From the NCBI GenBank assembly GCA_021208685.1, contig JAJOJJ010000036.1:62001-126000 (forward strand): a stretch of 64,000 nt of DNA, in the 5' to 3' direction. A model generated the notes under the pieces. That model worked only from the letters and a program-made list of their open reading frames with translations, had not been told where the DNA came from and did not search any database. Positions 28,081-37,469 of this stretch are shown here, piece by piece (within the stretch, counting starts at the first letter, position 1; each line of letters opens with the position of its first letter). Position numbers and translations under genes: made by a program. This DNA is from Saccharospirillaceae bacterium (GTDB lineage Bacteria; Pseudomonadota; Gammaproteobacteria; Pseudomonadales; Oceanobacteraceae).

Positions 28081-28923
28081 ATGAATGTATGTTTATCAGT
28101 AATATTATCCGGACTCTTTCAGCCAATACTCAACCTGCGCTGCAGTATTGTCCTACTGCTGATGTTGTCTGCCCAGATACTGTTTGCCGATGAAGCAGTA
28201 CCACGTCTGGCGACATCAACGGTGAAACCCTGGGGATTTTCTGATGCAGAAAGCAATTATCGCGGAATACTGGTCGATTTTCAGAATACGCTGCTTTCAC
28301 GCGCCGGTATAACTGTTCACCATCTGCTCGAACCTTACCCGCGGGTCATTCAGGATATTGAAAAAGGCGATGCGGACCTTGCCGTTATGTTTGTCAGTCC
28401 GGAGGCTGAGCGTATTGCGTATTCGCTGGGGCCGGTCATTAACGAACGGATTGTCATCGTGGTAAAAGCAGGGAGTCAGACGTATCAGACGCTGGATGAC
28501 TTTAATGACCGCACAATTGGCCAGGTAAGGGGGTCGAGATACGGCGCGGCCTTTGATAACCATCCGGGCATTACCCGTATCGCTCTGACCGATGTTGAAC
28601 AGGGTTTAAAAATGCTGCTGGCCGGACGGCTGGATGCGATGGCCAGTACCGAACACTCATTACTCTTTGCCATGTACCGTGCCGGAATTAAGGCCGCCGA
28701 TATTCAATTAGCTCTGCCACTGTTTACCGCCCGTGCGGATTTATACGTCAGCCGTCATGCACTGCAGGCCGGATGGGTTAAGCCGCTGCAACAGACACTG
28801 GATGCTATGCGCCGTGACGGCAGTCTGAATAAGGCGTTATACCAGCGTAAATACTGGCCGTATGACAGCTACTGCTTCAGCGGTGGTCAGTGTCTTAAGG
28901 GTCATCAGGAGATCAGTGAATAA
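28081..28923 (+). CDS. Periplasmic solute-binding protein, family 3-like
   Basis: 280 aa protein with an N-terminal hydrophobic signal (SIVLLLMLSAQILFA, about 22-36) and a bilobed SBP_bac_3-type domain: GILVDFQNTLLSRAG, GDADLAVMFVSPEAERIAYSLGPV, a hinge region GQVRGSRYGAAF and QGLKMLLAGRLDAM. No transporter genes are next to it, so it may be a stand-alone sensor or orphan binding protein. Two C-terminal Cys residues (DSYCFSGGQC) may form a disulphide. The ligand is unknown. Confidence 0.75.
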   Translation: MNVCLSVILSGLFQPILNLRCSIVLLLMLSAQILFADEAVPRLATSTVKPWGFSDAESNYRGILVDFQNTLLSRAGITVHHLLEPYPRVIQDIEKGDADLAVMFVSPEAERIAYSLGPVINERIVIVVKAGSQTYQTLDDFNDRTIGQVRGSRYGAAFDNHPGITRIALTDVEQGLKMLLAGRLDAMASTEHSLLFAMYRAGIKAADIQLALPLFTARADLYVSRHALQAGWVKPLQQTLDAMRRDGSLNKALYQRKYWPYDSYCFSGGQCLKGHQEISE

Positions 28924-28925
28924 CA

Positions 28926-29663
28926 TCAGCGGCCATCGTACTCAGCACCGAATAAAGTACTCATCTGTCGCTGTGGTTTTTCATTAATATTCGCTTTACC
29001 GGCTAAATAGCGCTCACGGAAAACCGCAAAATACTCGGCCAGCGCCTGCGCGGCGGCGTGGTCTTCGGCCAGTTTTAATATCTCCACACCGACCTCAGCC
29101 GTGCATAACTGATGCAGGTGTGCAGCTTCGCGCAGCTGATATTCCGAACCTTTTTCCGGCTGAATACCAAGCACCGGCAGAGACTGCAGATAGGGGCTGC
29201 GGAACATTTTTTTCGCTTCACGCCAGGTGCCGTCGAGCATGACAAATAACGGAATTTTCCCCTGTTTAATCGCCGGTAATTGCGCCGGGGCATGAATGCA
29301 GCGTTCAGGCTCCGCATACTGATGCGGAAATACCACAACCGGGGCATAACGCTCGTCCTGCAGCAACGCCAGTAACTCAGGGTCATGCACCGTCCGCTGC
29401 CACTGGTAGGCATAGTTATCGGCCACCACATCGGCAATCAGCCGCCCGGTATTACTCGGTTTAAAGACTTCACCGTGATACATGATAAAAACAAAGGCAC
29501 TGCGGCTGCTGACGTCTGGCCGCTCGGCGCAGATGCAATGGCTGACCCCCAGCAGACACTGCGGACAACGCACGGTTTTGCTGCCACGTGCCAAAAATGC
29601 ACGGCGGGATTTCGCCAGTTCCTGCAGGCGCAGGTCAGCGACAGAGTTACGATGCATTGGCAT
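28926..29663 (-). CDS. tapT: tRNA-uridine aminocarboxypropyltransferase (DTW domain)
   Basis: DTW-domain enzyme that transfers the 3-amino-3-carboxypropyl group of SAM to uridine in tRNA (acp3U). It is 245 aa. Motifs are the Cys cluster RCPQCLLGVSHCIC, YHGEVFKPSNTGRL, the DTW-type motif MLDGTWREAKKM and the conserved YQLREAA. It converges with the solute-binding gene 2 bp away. Confidence 0.88.
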   Translation of the reverse strand: MPMHRNSVADLRLQELAKSRRAFLARGSKTVRCPQCLLGVSHCICAERPDVSSRSAFVFIMYHGEVFKPSNTGRLIADVVADNYAYQWQRTVHDPELLALLQDERYAPVVVFPHQYAEPERCIHAPAQLPAIKQGKIPLFVMLDGTWREAKKMFRSPYLQSLPVLGIQPEKGSEYQLREAAHLHQLCTAEVGVEILKLAEDHAAAQALAEYFAVFRERYLAGKANINEKPQRQMSTLFGAEYDGR

Positions 29664-29715
29664 GGTTATCCACGGGCGAATAAAGAAAAGGCGCGCATTC
29701 TACCCTGCGCAGGGG

Positions 29716-30510
29716 CTAACGCGAAGATGGCTGAAGGCTGTGCCAGAGCTCGGGTAAACCCGCTACAGAATCCAGCAGATATTGCGGCTGCAATCCGGTA
29801 CGGTCAGCGTCTTCGTCACCCGGCCGGTATTTGCCGGTACGCACCAATGCACCATGGATGCCACAGGCCTGAGCGCCCAGCACATCACCGATGCGGTCAT
29901 CGCCGATCATCAGGGTGTGCTCCGCCGCAACATTCAGTGCCACCAGTGCCTGCTGAAAAAACGAAGCCGCCGGTTTGCCCATGACCAGCGCCTCACGCCC
30001 GGTCGCGTATTCCAGCGCTTTAACAAAAGGGCCGACATCCAGCTGCAGCCCATCGGCGGCAGCGAAGTAACGCGTCATGCCTAACGCCAGCAGAGGAAGT
30101 TCAGGATGATCCATCAGCACCCGGAACGCCTGATTCAGCACCTCAAAGGTAAAACCGGTGCCCATATCGCCGATCACCAGCGCCTCAGGGTCGTGATGGC
30201 TGTGCAGATCAAACATACCGAATTCGCCATACACGGTCTGCGGTAACAGCACATGCAGGCGTTGCTTATGCTGTTGCTGCAACCACTGCCGCGCAGCAAT
30301 GGGCGGGGTCAGAATATGCGCTTCGTCAGCGGCAATACCGGCCGCCTGCAGATCGGCGGCAATACGGCTGACAGGCTTTGACGTGGTATTGGTTAAAAAC
30401 CGGTAGGGAATGCCCTGCTGCTGCACCCAGCTCAGGGTTTGCGCAGCACCGGGCAGTGCTGCGCCTTTGAATAACAGGACACCATCGATATCAAAGAGAA
30501 CCGCCTGCAT
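29716..30510 (-). CDS. HAD-superfamily IIA phosphatase (NagD/LHPP-like)
   Basis: 264 aa phosphohydrolase. The nucleophile motif FDIDGVLL is at the N-terminus, the C2 cap lies in the middle and the Mg loop IGDDRIGDVLGAQACGIHG near residue 205. The TNTTSKP motif after the first strand marks class IIA. The closest named relatives are NagD and LHPP-type enzymes; the substrate cannot be told. It is on the same strand as tapT, 52 bp upstream of it. Confidence 0.85.
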   Translation of the reverse strand: MQAVLFDIDGVLLFKGAALPGAAQTLSWVQQQGIPYRFLTNTTSKPVSRIAADLQAAGIAADEAHILTPPIAARQWLQQQHKQRLHVLLPQTVYGEFGMFDLHSHHDPEALVIGDMGTGFTFEVLNQAFRVLMDHPELPLLALGMTRYFAAADGLQLDVGPFVKALEYATGREALVMGKPAASFFQQALVALNVAAEHTLMIGDDRIGDVLGAQACGIHGALVRTGKYRPGDEDADRTGLQPQYLLDSVAGLPELWHSLQPSSR

Positions 30511-30623
30511 AACGCCTCCGCTGTTATTCCGCCTGCCGGTTTAACCTGCGACAGAATAATCATGTGAATGAACCACCGGCAAGGCAAGTACCAGCAAAAA
30601 GTGCGTGTTGTGCTCAGCGGTTC

Positions 30624-31871
30624 TCAGTCACACAGGCCATCATCCGGCAACAGATGCTCGTAGCGGGCGTCGGTCAGGGTGCGCATGAAGCAGACCAGTG
30701 CGGTGACTTCTGTTTCCGTCAGGGTACGCGCCTGCTGTAAATCGTCGTTGCTCATGTTGGCACTGACTTCCGGCTCAGCCCATGGCAGCCCGGTTTCCGG
30801 ATTTTCCAGAAAATCGGATTCCGGCTTCAGATGATCGTAAAACATAACCACCGTCGTCAGATCAGCAAACACACCGTTGTGCATATAAGGGCCGGTAACA
30901 GCAACGTTACGCAGTGTCGGGACTTTAAATTTACCGCGCTGCGTGTCATCGCTTATGTCCGGATTCGCCAGCAAGCCATCATCGCTGCCGGTTACACCGC
31001 TCAGCGCACGGGCAGCGGCATTCACCGGTACACCAATGTTGTGGTACTCGTAATTACTGAAGGTTTCCCCGCGCTGGCCCTTGGCTTTTAACTGATGACA
31101 GGCGCCACAGTTGGTGAACTGACTGAAAAACAGCGATTTTCCCTGCGTGGCTTTATCCAGCGCATCGTAAACATAGCGATTGGCATCCCCAAGCGGCAGT
31201 AACGAGCGGTCATACTTGGAATCGAAAGGCGCAAAGGTATCGCTGCGCTCGAAAGCCGCGATGGCATCGGTCATCGCGGCATAGGCAGCATCCGCATTGG
31301 CGGCCAGATCCAGCCCATACAGTTGGCTGAACGCCTCAACGTACTCAGGGTTTTCCAGCAGGCGCTCAACCACGGCGGCTTTGCTTTCCATGCCCATTTC
31401 AATCGGATTCAGCGGTGGCCCTGCGGCCTGCTGAGCCAGACCGTTAGCACGCCCATCGTGAAACTGGCCACCGATATAACCACTGTATTCCTTCAGGTTG
31501 CCCGGCACCGTTTCGGCAGCACGGGTATGGCTGCCCTGACCGAACGCCGGACTGAAGCGCGCATAAGCGGCAGTGGGAGCGTTACGGTCGCCAAACGACG
31601 TGCCGTTATCGCCACGGGAAACCGGGCTCACCTTGCCATCAGCGCCAGTGCGGTTATCAACAAATCCATGCCCGGGGTTGTGGCAGGTCGCACAGGACTG
31701 AGTGCGGTTGGCTGACAGGCGGGTGTCATGAAACAGGCTTTCACCCAGTGCTTCTTTGCTGGCGAACGGCGGTGACGATGGACTGTTGCTGTCGCTGCCA
31801 CCGCATCCGGACAGCATGAACACAGGACTCAGCAGCAGAGCGACCAATAACAACGGTGGACAATTTTTCAT
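30624..31871 (-). CDS. Di-haem cytochrome c peroxidase/MauG-like lipoprotein
   Basis: Exported di-haem protein of 415 aa. The start at 31871 gives a signal peptide with lipobox MLSGC. Two haem sites are visible, CATCH (about residue 60) and CGACH (about 250), plus conserved FGDRNAPTAAY, GGQFHDGRA and a C-terminal FKVPTLRNVAVTGPYMHNGVF that is typical of MauG/CCP proteins. It is divergent from the imelysin genes. Such proteins occur together with imelysin and DUF1111 genes in iron-related clusters; the substrate may be H2O2 or a protein side chain. Confidence 0.88.
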   Translation of the reverse strand: MKNCPPLLLVALLLSPVFMLSGCGGSDSNSPSSPPFASKEALGESLFHDTRLSANRTQSCATCHNPGHGFVDNRTGADGKVSPVSRGDNGTSFGDRNAPTAAYARFSPAFGQGSHTRAAETVPGNLKEYSGYIGGQFHDGRANGLAQQAAGPPLNPIEMGMESKAAVVERLLENPEYVEAFSQLYGLDLAANADAAYAAMTDAIAAFERSDTFAPFDSKYDRSLLPLGDANRYVYDALDKATQGKSLFFSQFTNCGACHQLKAKGQRGETFSNYEYHNIGVPVNAAARALSGVTGSDDGLLANPDISDDTQRGKFKVPTLRNVAVTGPYMHNGVFADLTTVVMFYDHLKPESDFLENPETGLPWAEPEVSANMSNDDLQQARTLTETEVTALVCFMRTLTDARYEHLLPDDGLCD

Positions 31872-31955
31872 AACAGGTCCTGACAACAACGGCACGACGT
31901 AAGTGCGACGTAAGCGCACGAAACCATAAATACTACTACACTCAACATGGATATA

Positions 31956-32002
31956 GAATACAAACACCAATTAATTGTATTCGTAGTTGCAAACAATTTG
32001 CA
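31956..32002. promoter_or_regulatory. Two perfect inverted repeats in the divergent iron-cluster promoter region
   Basis: GAATACAA (31956-31963) and TTGTATTC (31975-31982) are perfect arms 11 bp apart, and TGCAAA-CAA-TTTGCA (31988-32002) is a perfect 6+6 palindrome 5 bp further on. They lie in the AT-rich 236 bp between the MauG-like gene and the imelysin gene. They could be operators for both directions. Neither is a clear match to the Fur consensus. Confidence 0.5.
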
Positions 32003-32107
32003 TTTAAACTAGATTGCGATGCCTGACACTTTATGACATTCACTGACACTTGCGGCGAAGCGATGTTCATTTTCCGCAGTGTTCATTGCACAGAACAGGA
32101 TCCGATC

Positions 32108-33595
32108 ATGAAACTGAAACACCTTGCAGCCTGCATCACTGCCGCTACGCTGCTGACCGCCTGTGGCGGCGATTCATCCAGCGACTCAGAAACCTCCATC
32201 ATCAATCTGCCAAATGTGCAGAAGGTTCTGAATACCAATGCCGATATCGCCCTGGCCATTTACAGCGATGCCGTGGATACCGCCCTCAGCCTGAAAACCG
32301 CCCTGGCAACCTTCCGGGCAAATCCGACAGAGGCCAACCTGGAAGCGGCGAAGAAAGCCTGGCTGGTCGCACGCGAACCCTACGGTCAGAGCGAAGTTTA
32401 CCGTTTCCGTAACAGCCCGATTGACTCAACAGATTACAGCAGCGAAAACGGCCCGGAAGGCGACATCAACGCCTGGCCATTGGGCGAAGCCCTGATTGAT
32501 TACGTCAAAACCAACGACACTGACTTTGGTACTGACCAGATTGGTGTCACCGCCAACAGCGCTGGTATTAAGGGTAATGGCGCCATTGATGCGGCTCACG
32601 CAGCGGCTAACCAGGCTGACAACATCATTGGCAACACCAATGTGACCATTAACGCTGATCTGCTGGCCAATACCGCTACCGCCGATGATGAGCACGACGT
32701 GATTGCCGGCTACCACGCCATCGAATTCATGCTGTGGGGTCAGGATCTGAACGAGGATAACAACACCACCGACGGCACAGACCGTGGCACTGCCGTAAAA
32801 TCTTATGTGTTTAACCACGGTGGCCAGCGTCCGCTGAGCGATTTCGTTCCGGGTTTTGATGGCACAACCACAGACTACAACGCCAACACCCTTTCCCACC
32901 GTCGTCATCAGTTTATGGCCGTTGCGGTGGATAAACTGATTGCCGATCTCGAAGCCGTACGCGATGGCTGGAAAGCCGGTGCCACTTACCGTACCGCTTT
33001 CACCACAGTGACCAGCGAAGCACAGGCCAAACAAAAACTGGCAGAAATTCTGACCGGTATGGGCACGCTGTCCGAAGGTGAGCTGGCCGGTGAGCGTATG
33101 CAGATTGCCTTCAGCGCCAACTCTCAGGAAGACGAACACAGCTGCTTCTCTGATAACACCCACCGTGATGTCTGGCTGAATGCAGAAGGCGTCGCCAACA
33201 GTTACTACGGTGCCTATGCCGGTTACGACAGCACGCTGGACGGTACCGATAATGTCACCACCCGTGCCATCACCAATGGCTACGGTATCGACGATTACCT
33301 GCGCGATGCCGGTAAAGCCGAGCTGGCCACCCGTGTTGAAACGGCGCTGACCACCACCACGACCCATTACACGGCTATCGATGCCAGCGCCCGTAATGGT
33401 CAGCCCTTTGATGTGCTGATTATGGCTGCCAATCAGACCGCCAATAATCCGGTCTATAAAACCATTACCGCGCTGAACACCCAATCGGCACTGATTGCGG
33501 AAATTGCCACCACCCTGGGCATCAGTGGCTCGATTGTTGATCCTGACGCATCCGCCTGTGATACCAAGGATCCACTGGCATCCTGTGACGAATAA
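32108..33595 (+). CDS. Imelysin-family lipoprotein (IrpA-like)
   Basis: Surface or periplasmic lipoprotein of 495 aa with lipobox LLTAC and a peptidase_M75 (imelysin) domain. The imelysin signature GYHAIEFMLWG is present, with HRRHQFMAVAVDKLIADLEAV and the repeat-half motif SQEDEHSCFSDNTHRD. Members are iron-regulated and thought to act in iron uptake; they are not proven peptidases. The frame is open upstream from 32033, but only the ATG at 32108 gives a lipoprotein signal. It heads a likely operon with the DUF1111, DUF1513, second imelysin and porin genes. Confidence 0.85.
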   Translation: MKLKHLAACITAATLLTACGGDSSSDSETSIINLPNVQKVLNTNADIALAIYSDAVDTALSLKTALATFRANPTEANLEAAKKAWLVAREPYGQSEVYRFRNSPIDSTDYSSENGPEGDINAWPLGEALIDYVKTNDTDFGTDQIGVTANSAGIKGNGAIDAAHAAANQADNIIGNTNVTINADLLANTATADDEHDVIAGYHAIEFMLWGQDLNEDNNTTDGTDRGTAVKSYVFNHGGQRPLSDFVPGFDGTTTDYNANTLSHRRHQFMAVAVDKLIADLEAVRDGWKAGATYRTAFTTVTSEAQAKQKLAEILTGMGTLSEGELAGERMQIAFSANSQEDEHSCFSDNTHRDVWLNAEGVANSYYGAYAGYDSTLDGTDNVTTRAITNGYGIDDYLRDAGKAELATRVETALTTTTTHYTAIDASARNGQPFDVLIMAANQTANNPVYKTITALNTQSALIAEIATTLGISGSIVDPDASACDTKDPLASCDE

Positions 33596-33605
33596 TCGCT
33601 CGCCG

Positions 33606-35126
33606 ATGAACGCATTATTCATGCTCAGCCAGCCGGGTTTTACCCGGCTGGCTTTTGTCATTTCTGCCGTACTGAGCCTGAGTGCCTGCCAGCCTGATGC
33701 ACCATCATCCACAGCACAAACAGAGTCAGTGGTACCGGCGTTAAACGCCAGTGAACATCTGCCCGGCGGCATTGGCAGCAGCGCCATCATGCCCTTTCCC
33801 AGCTACGAAAAACCCGTTACCAATTTACCCGCCCGTGCCAAAGCCGATTTTTATGCCGGTAAAGCACTGGCGCACCAACCCTGGGTAAAAGCGCCAACCG
33901 CCACCACCGCACGCGATGGTCTGGGCCCGCTGTATAACGCCCGCACCTGCCTGGCCTGCCATATCAACGGTGGCCGTGGCACGGTTCCGGCGGATAACAG
34001 CACCCCGCTGTTTAATGCATTTCTGCGCCTGAGCCTGCCGGGGTCTGATCCGGTTGCCGGGGTCATCCCCGAACCGGTGTATGGCGATCAGCTGCAAAGC
34101 CAGTCAACCGCGTTGTCCCATCAGCTGCGCAGCAGCCAGAACGATCTGGCCAGCCCGGATGACGTCGCACCGGAAGGGTACGTCTATCTCAACTGGCAGA
34201 CCCGTGCATTCACCTATCCCGATGGCCAGCACGCGGAATTACGCTGGCCTGAGGCCGATATCCGTAATCTGGGTTATGGCCCGCTGCACGAGCACACACT
34301 GTTCAGCCTGAGGGTTGCGCCGCCGATTCATGGTATGGGTTTGCTGGAGTTAATTGATCAGGCGGATATTGACGCCCTGGCCGATGAACACGACCGCAAT
34401 CAGGATGGAATTTCCGGCCGGGTCAATCAGGTCTGGGATGTGGAGCTGCAAAAAACCGTCCCCGGTCGTTTTGGCCTCAAAGCCAACCGCCCAACCATGG
34501 CGATGGTGGTTGCCGGCGCCTTTGCCAACGACGTTGGCATCAGCAATCCGCTGTTTCCGGCTCAGCCCTGTACCGACGCGCAAACGATCTGTTTGCAGCA
34601 AGTGACCGGTAATGATGAGCAGGGCAAGGATCAACAGGGAACCGAGCTGCCGCACACGCTGCTGCAGCTGGTGATCAATTTCAACCGCAATCTGGCGGTG
34701 CCAGAGCGCCGCAATGCCGATCACCCGGAGGTGATTGCCGGACGTTCGCTGTTTTATCAGAGCGGCTGTGCGGCCTGCCATCAGCCATCGTTTGTCACCG
34801 GCGAGAGCAGCGAATTCCCCCATCTGAGCCAGCAGGTTATCTGGCCATACAGCGATCTGCTGTTGCACGACATGGGCGAAGAACTGGCGGATCAGCGCCC
34901 GGATTACGCCGCCGGTGGCCGCGAATGGCGCACCCCTCCGCTGTGGGGACTGGGCCTGAGCCAACAGATCAATGGCAGCACTACCCTGCTGCACGATGGC
35001 CGCGCCCGCTCGGTCGAAGAAGCCATTTTGTGGCATGGCGGTGAAGCCCTCAGGGCGCGCCAGACCTTCGTTAATCTGCCGGCAGAAGAGCGCAAGGCTC
35101 TGCTCCGCTTTGTACAATCGCTGTAA
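33606..35126 (+). CDS. Di-haem oxidoreductase-like lipoprotein (DUF1111)
   Basis: Exported protein of 506 aa with lipobox LSLSAC and two haem sites, CLACH (about 117) and CAACH (about 393). Conserved parts are DGLGPLYNARTCLACHINGGRG, HGMGLLELI and RTPPLWGLGL with LLHDGRARS at the C-terminus. DUF1111 proteins are called thiol oxidoreductase-like in databases and accompany imelysins. The start at 33606 lies 10 bp after the imelysin stop, and a perfect terminator hairpin falls inside its first 20 codons. Confidence 0.85.
   Translation: MNALFMLSQPGFTRLAFVISAVLSLSACQPDAPSSTAQTESVVPALNASEHLPGGIGSSAIMPFPSYEKPVTNLPARAKADFYAGKALAHQPWVKAPTATTARDGLGPLYNARTCLACHINGGRGTVPADNSTPLFNAFLRLSLPGSDPVAGVIPEPVYGDQLQSQSTALSHQLRSSQNDLASPDDVAPEGYVYLNWQTRAFTYPDGQHAELRWPEADIRNLGYGPLHEHTLFSLRVAPPIHGMGLLELIDQADIDALADEHDRNQDGISGRVNQVWDVELQKTVPGRFGLKANRPTMAMVVAGAFANDVGISNPLFPAQPCTDAQTICLQQVTGNDEQGKDQQGTELPHTLLQLVINFNRNLAVPERRNADHPEVIAGRSLFYQSGCAACHQPSFVTGESSEFPHLSQQVIWPYSDLLLHDMGEELADQRPDYAAGGREWRTPPLWGLGLSQQINGSTTLLHDGRARSVEEAILWHGGEALRARQTFVNLPAEERKALLRFVQSL
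33627..33657 (+). terminator. Terminator/attenuator hairpin inside the DUF1111 signal-peptide codons
   Basis: AGCCAGCCGGG (33627-33637) and CCCGGCTGGCT (33643-33653) form a perfect 11 bp stem with a 5-base loop, followed by TTTTG. It has the form of an intrinsic terminator 31 bp after the imelysin stop codon, but it lies within the coding sequence of the next gene (codons 8-17). Confidence 0.75.
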
Positions 35127-35137
35127 ATGGAATGCCC

Positions 35138-36343
35138 ATGAACATCAGATTTTCAGCATCCCCGCCAACCGGCGTCAGCACGCAGACAACGCAACGGCGT
35201 CAGATCATCAAAGCACTGCTGGCGCTGGGTTTGACCCCCGCGACCGCAAGCCTGCTCAGCGCCTGCCGTCAAACACCGGACACAGCCGCCGCACAGGAAC
35301 TCTGGGTGTCCGCTCAGGGCAGTCATGCCCACTCATTCGGTCTTGGCTGGCTGCAACCCGGCACCAGCGGACAGACAGCCTTTACGGCGGCAACCGGATT
35401 CCGCGGCCATGGTGCCGTGCAACATCCGTTACGACCGGACTCCGTACTGATGATCTCGCGCCAGCCCGGCACCGAGTGCGCCGAGGTTAACCTGCTCAGC
35501 GGTGACATCACCGCCCGCTTTGCCTGCCAGCCCGGACGCCATCTGCACGGTCATGCCTGCTTCAGCGCCGATGGCCGGCAGCTGTTTACCACGGAGTCTG
35601 ATTTTGTCTCCGGTCTGGGGAAAATCGTGGTACGTGACGCCACTACCTATCAATGGCTGGGAGAATTCGACAGCCAGGGTATCGGCCCGCACGAATTAAA
35701 GCTGATGCCCGATGGAAAAACACTGGTCGTCGCCAACGGCGGTCTGCGCACCCACCCGGACAGCGGGCGTAAAATTCTTAACCTCGATACCATGCGTTCC
35801 AGTCTGACCTACCTGCGCGTCAGCGATGGTGCATTAACCGATGAACAAACCCTGAGTGAACGCAAAGCCAGCATCCGCCATCTGGATGTTGCCGCCGACG
35901 GTACGGTCGCCGTTGCCACTCAGATACAGCGCACCGCCATGGCCAATAACCACATCGTTGCCCCCGGTGCTGTCCATTCTCCGGGCAAAACACTACAGCC
36001 GCTGAACGCACCGGAAGCCCTGCTCAGTCAGTTTAACGACTACATGGGCAGCGTTGCCGTACACAACAGCGAGCGTGTTGCAGCGTTCAGCAGTCCGCGT
36101 GGCAACCTCGTCGCCTTCTGGCATCTCGACCGCGGGGAATTACTCGGTTATCACGCCTTTCACGATGTCTGCGGTCTGACCGTCAGCCATGATCAGCGCT
36201 ATTTTGTGTTATCCAATTCTGCCGGCCAACTGCGCCGTATTAATGCCAGAACACTGCAGGAACAGCCCGGCCTGCGGCTGCAGATTCCTGCAATGCACTG
36301 GGACAACCACATGATTTCTTTAACCCTGAACACCCTCAGTTGA
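35138..36343 (+). CDS. DUF1513 family exported protein
   Basis: About 401 aa beta-propeller-like protein. The N-terminus has a twin-arginine-like RRQIIKALLALGL followed by a lipobox-like LLSAC. Family motifs are GHGAVQHPLRPDSVLMISRQPG, GRHLHGHACFSADGR and GIGPHELKLMPDGKTLVVANGG. Function is unknown; the family occurs almost always in imelysin/DUF1111 clusters. An ATG two codons upstream (35132) is an alternative start. Confidence 0.82.
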   Translation: MNIRFSASPPTGVSTQTTQRRQIIKALLALGLTPATASLLSACRQTPDTAAAQELWVSAQGSHAHSFGLGWLQPGTSGQTAFTAATGFRGHGAVQHPLRPDSVLMISRQPGTECAEVNLLSGDITARFACQPGRHLHGHACFSADGRQLFTTESDFVSGLGKIVVRDATTYQWLGEFDSQGIGPHELKLMPDGKTLVVANGGLRTHPDSGRKILNLDTMRSSLTYLRVSDGALTDEQTLSERKASIRHLDVAADGTVAVATQIQRTAMANNHIVAPGAVHSPGKTLQPLNAPEALLSQFNDYMGSVAVHNSERVAAFSSPRGNLVAFWHLDRGELLGYHAFHDVCGLTVSHDQRYFVLSNSAGQLRRINARTLQEQPGLRLQIPAMHWDNHMISLTLNTLS

Positions 36344-36350
36344 GTAATCC

Positions 36351-37436
36351 ATGAATTTTTTATTGTTTCGTTCATTCGTATTGACGGCTGCCGCCGGGCT
36401 GTTATTAACCGCCTGCGGAGGTGAGCGTGTTAATGATCCGGTCACCGTCACACAATCATCACTGGATAAGGCACTGCAGGAACTGACCGACAACAGCATT
36501 ATTCCGGCGGTCAGTGATTTTGCCAGCCAAAGCAGCACATTCAGCAGCCGGGCGACGGCATTCTGCAGCGCCCCGGATACTGCCGGACTGACAGCACTGC
36601 AACAACAATGGCGCACACTGGCCGACAGCTGGTATCACTTATTACCGTTAAATTTCGGCCCGGCCGACGACGATCTGGTCTTTCCTCCCTACATTTACAT
36701 CGATTCCCTGCGCCAGCGCGGTAATAACTACAGCGCCACGGTAAGAAGCGAAATTAATACCCTGCTCGGCAATAACACCGAATTAAACAGCCGTTACTTT
36801 GATAACCGTAATTTTCAGTACGTAGGATTACTGGCATTGGAAATTGCCATCTTTGAACGCGCCTCCGATGCCAGCAAAAACGCCGCCGATATTGTTGCCG
36901 AATATCAGGCCCAGCCGCGCAAATGCGGCATTATCACCGGCCTCAGCCATGCGCTGCAGATTAAGGCTGATTACATCCGCAATGGCTGGACGCTGAATCA
37001 CAAAGCCACTGGTAAACCTTACCGTGAGTTATTTCTCACTAATCAACTGGATGATGGCACCCCTGCTCTGACCCAGTTACTGACCAGCGCGCAGGAATTT
37101 CTCGATTATTTACAGCAACGCAATGTCGCCACCGTTGCTGCGCAAAGCAGCGGATACAACTGGTCACTGATGGCTACGGCCATCGACAGCATTGAAGAAA
37201 TTTTACAGGGCAACAGCGCCAGTACCCTGAGCCTGTTCTCACTGATGAGTGCCGCCGGTTACGACGCTGCAGTCAGTACCGTGCGCTCGAATATCGCAGC
37301 CGCGCGGGACAACATCCGCCATCAGGATGCCGTGTTATTTAAATCTTCGGCGGCGCAGCTGGATGGCAATTTTAAACGTGAAATTCCGGACGGGCTGGAA
37401 GTTGATCTGGGCATCAACTTTACCGACGGCGATTGA
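36351..37436 (+). CDS. Second imelysin-family lipoprotein
   Basis: 361 aa lipoprotein with lipobox LLLTAC and a divergent imelysin domain: QQQWRTLADSWYHLLPLNFGPADDD, FQYVGLLALEIAIFE, a tryptophan-rich helix KADYIRNGWTLN and a C-terminal DGLEVDLGINFTDGD. It has less of the GxHxxE signature than the first imelysin, which fits the paired pattern of one canonical and one divergent imelysin around DUF1111/DUF1513 genes. It starts 7 bp after the DUF1513 gene. Confidence 0.78.
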   Translation: MNFLLFRSFVLTAAAGLLLTACGGERVNDPVTVTQSSLDKALQELTDNSIIPAVSDFASQSSTFSSRATAFCSAPDTAGLTALQQQWRTLADSWYHLLPLNFGPADDDLVFPPYIYIDSLRQRGNNYSATVRSEINTLLGNNTELNSRYFDNRNFQYVGLLALEIAIFERASDASKNAADIVAEYQAQPRKCGIITGLSHALQIKADYIRNGWTLNHKATGKPYRELFLTNQLDDGTPALTQLLTSAQEFLDYLQQRNVATVAAQSSGYNWSLMATAIDSIEEILQGNSASTLSLFSLMSAAGYDAAVSTVRSNIAAARDNIRHQDAVLFKSSAAQLDGNFKREIPDGLEVDLGINFTDGD

Positions 37437-37469
37437 TTTTTTTAATTATTTTATAAGGGCAGATAGTCA

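Noticed and set aside
31988-32002. TGCAAACAATTTGCA as a Fur box
   Set aside because: It is a perfect palindrome but does not match the GATAAT/ATTATC pattern; kept only as an inverted repeat for an unknown regulator.
32426-33790. Long open frame (454 codons) on the minus strand opposite the first imelysin gene
   Set aside because: It mirrors the codon structure of the real plus-strand gene, has no recognisable motif and spans the gene boundary; it is a shadow frame.
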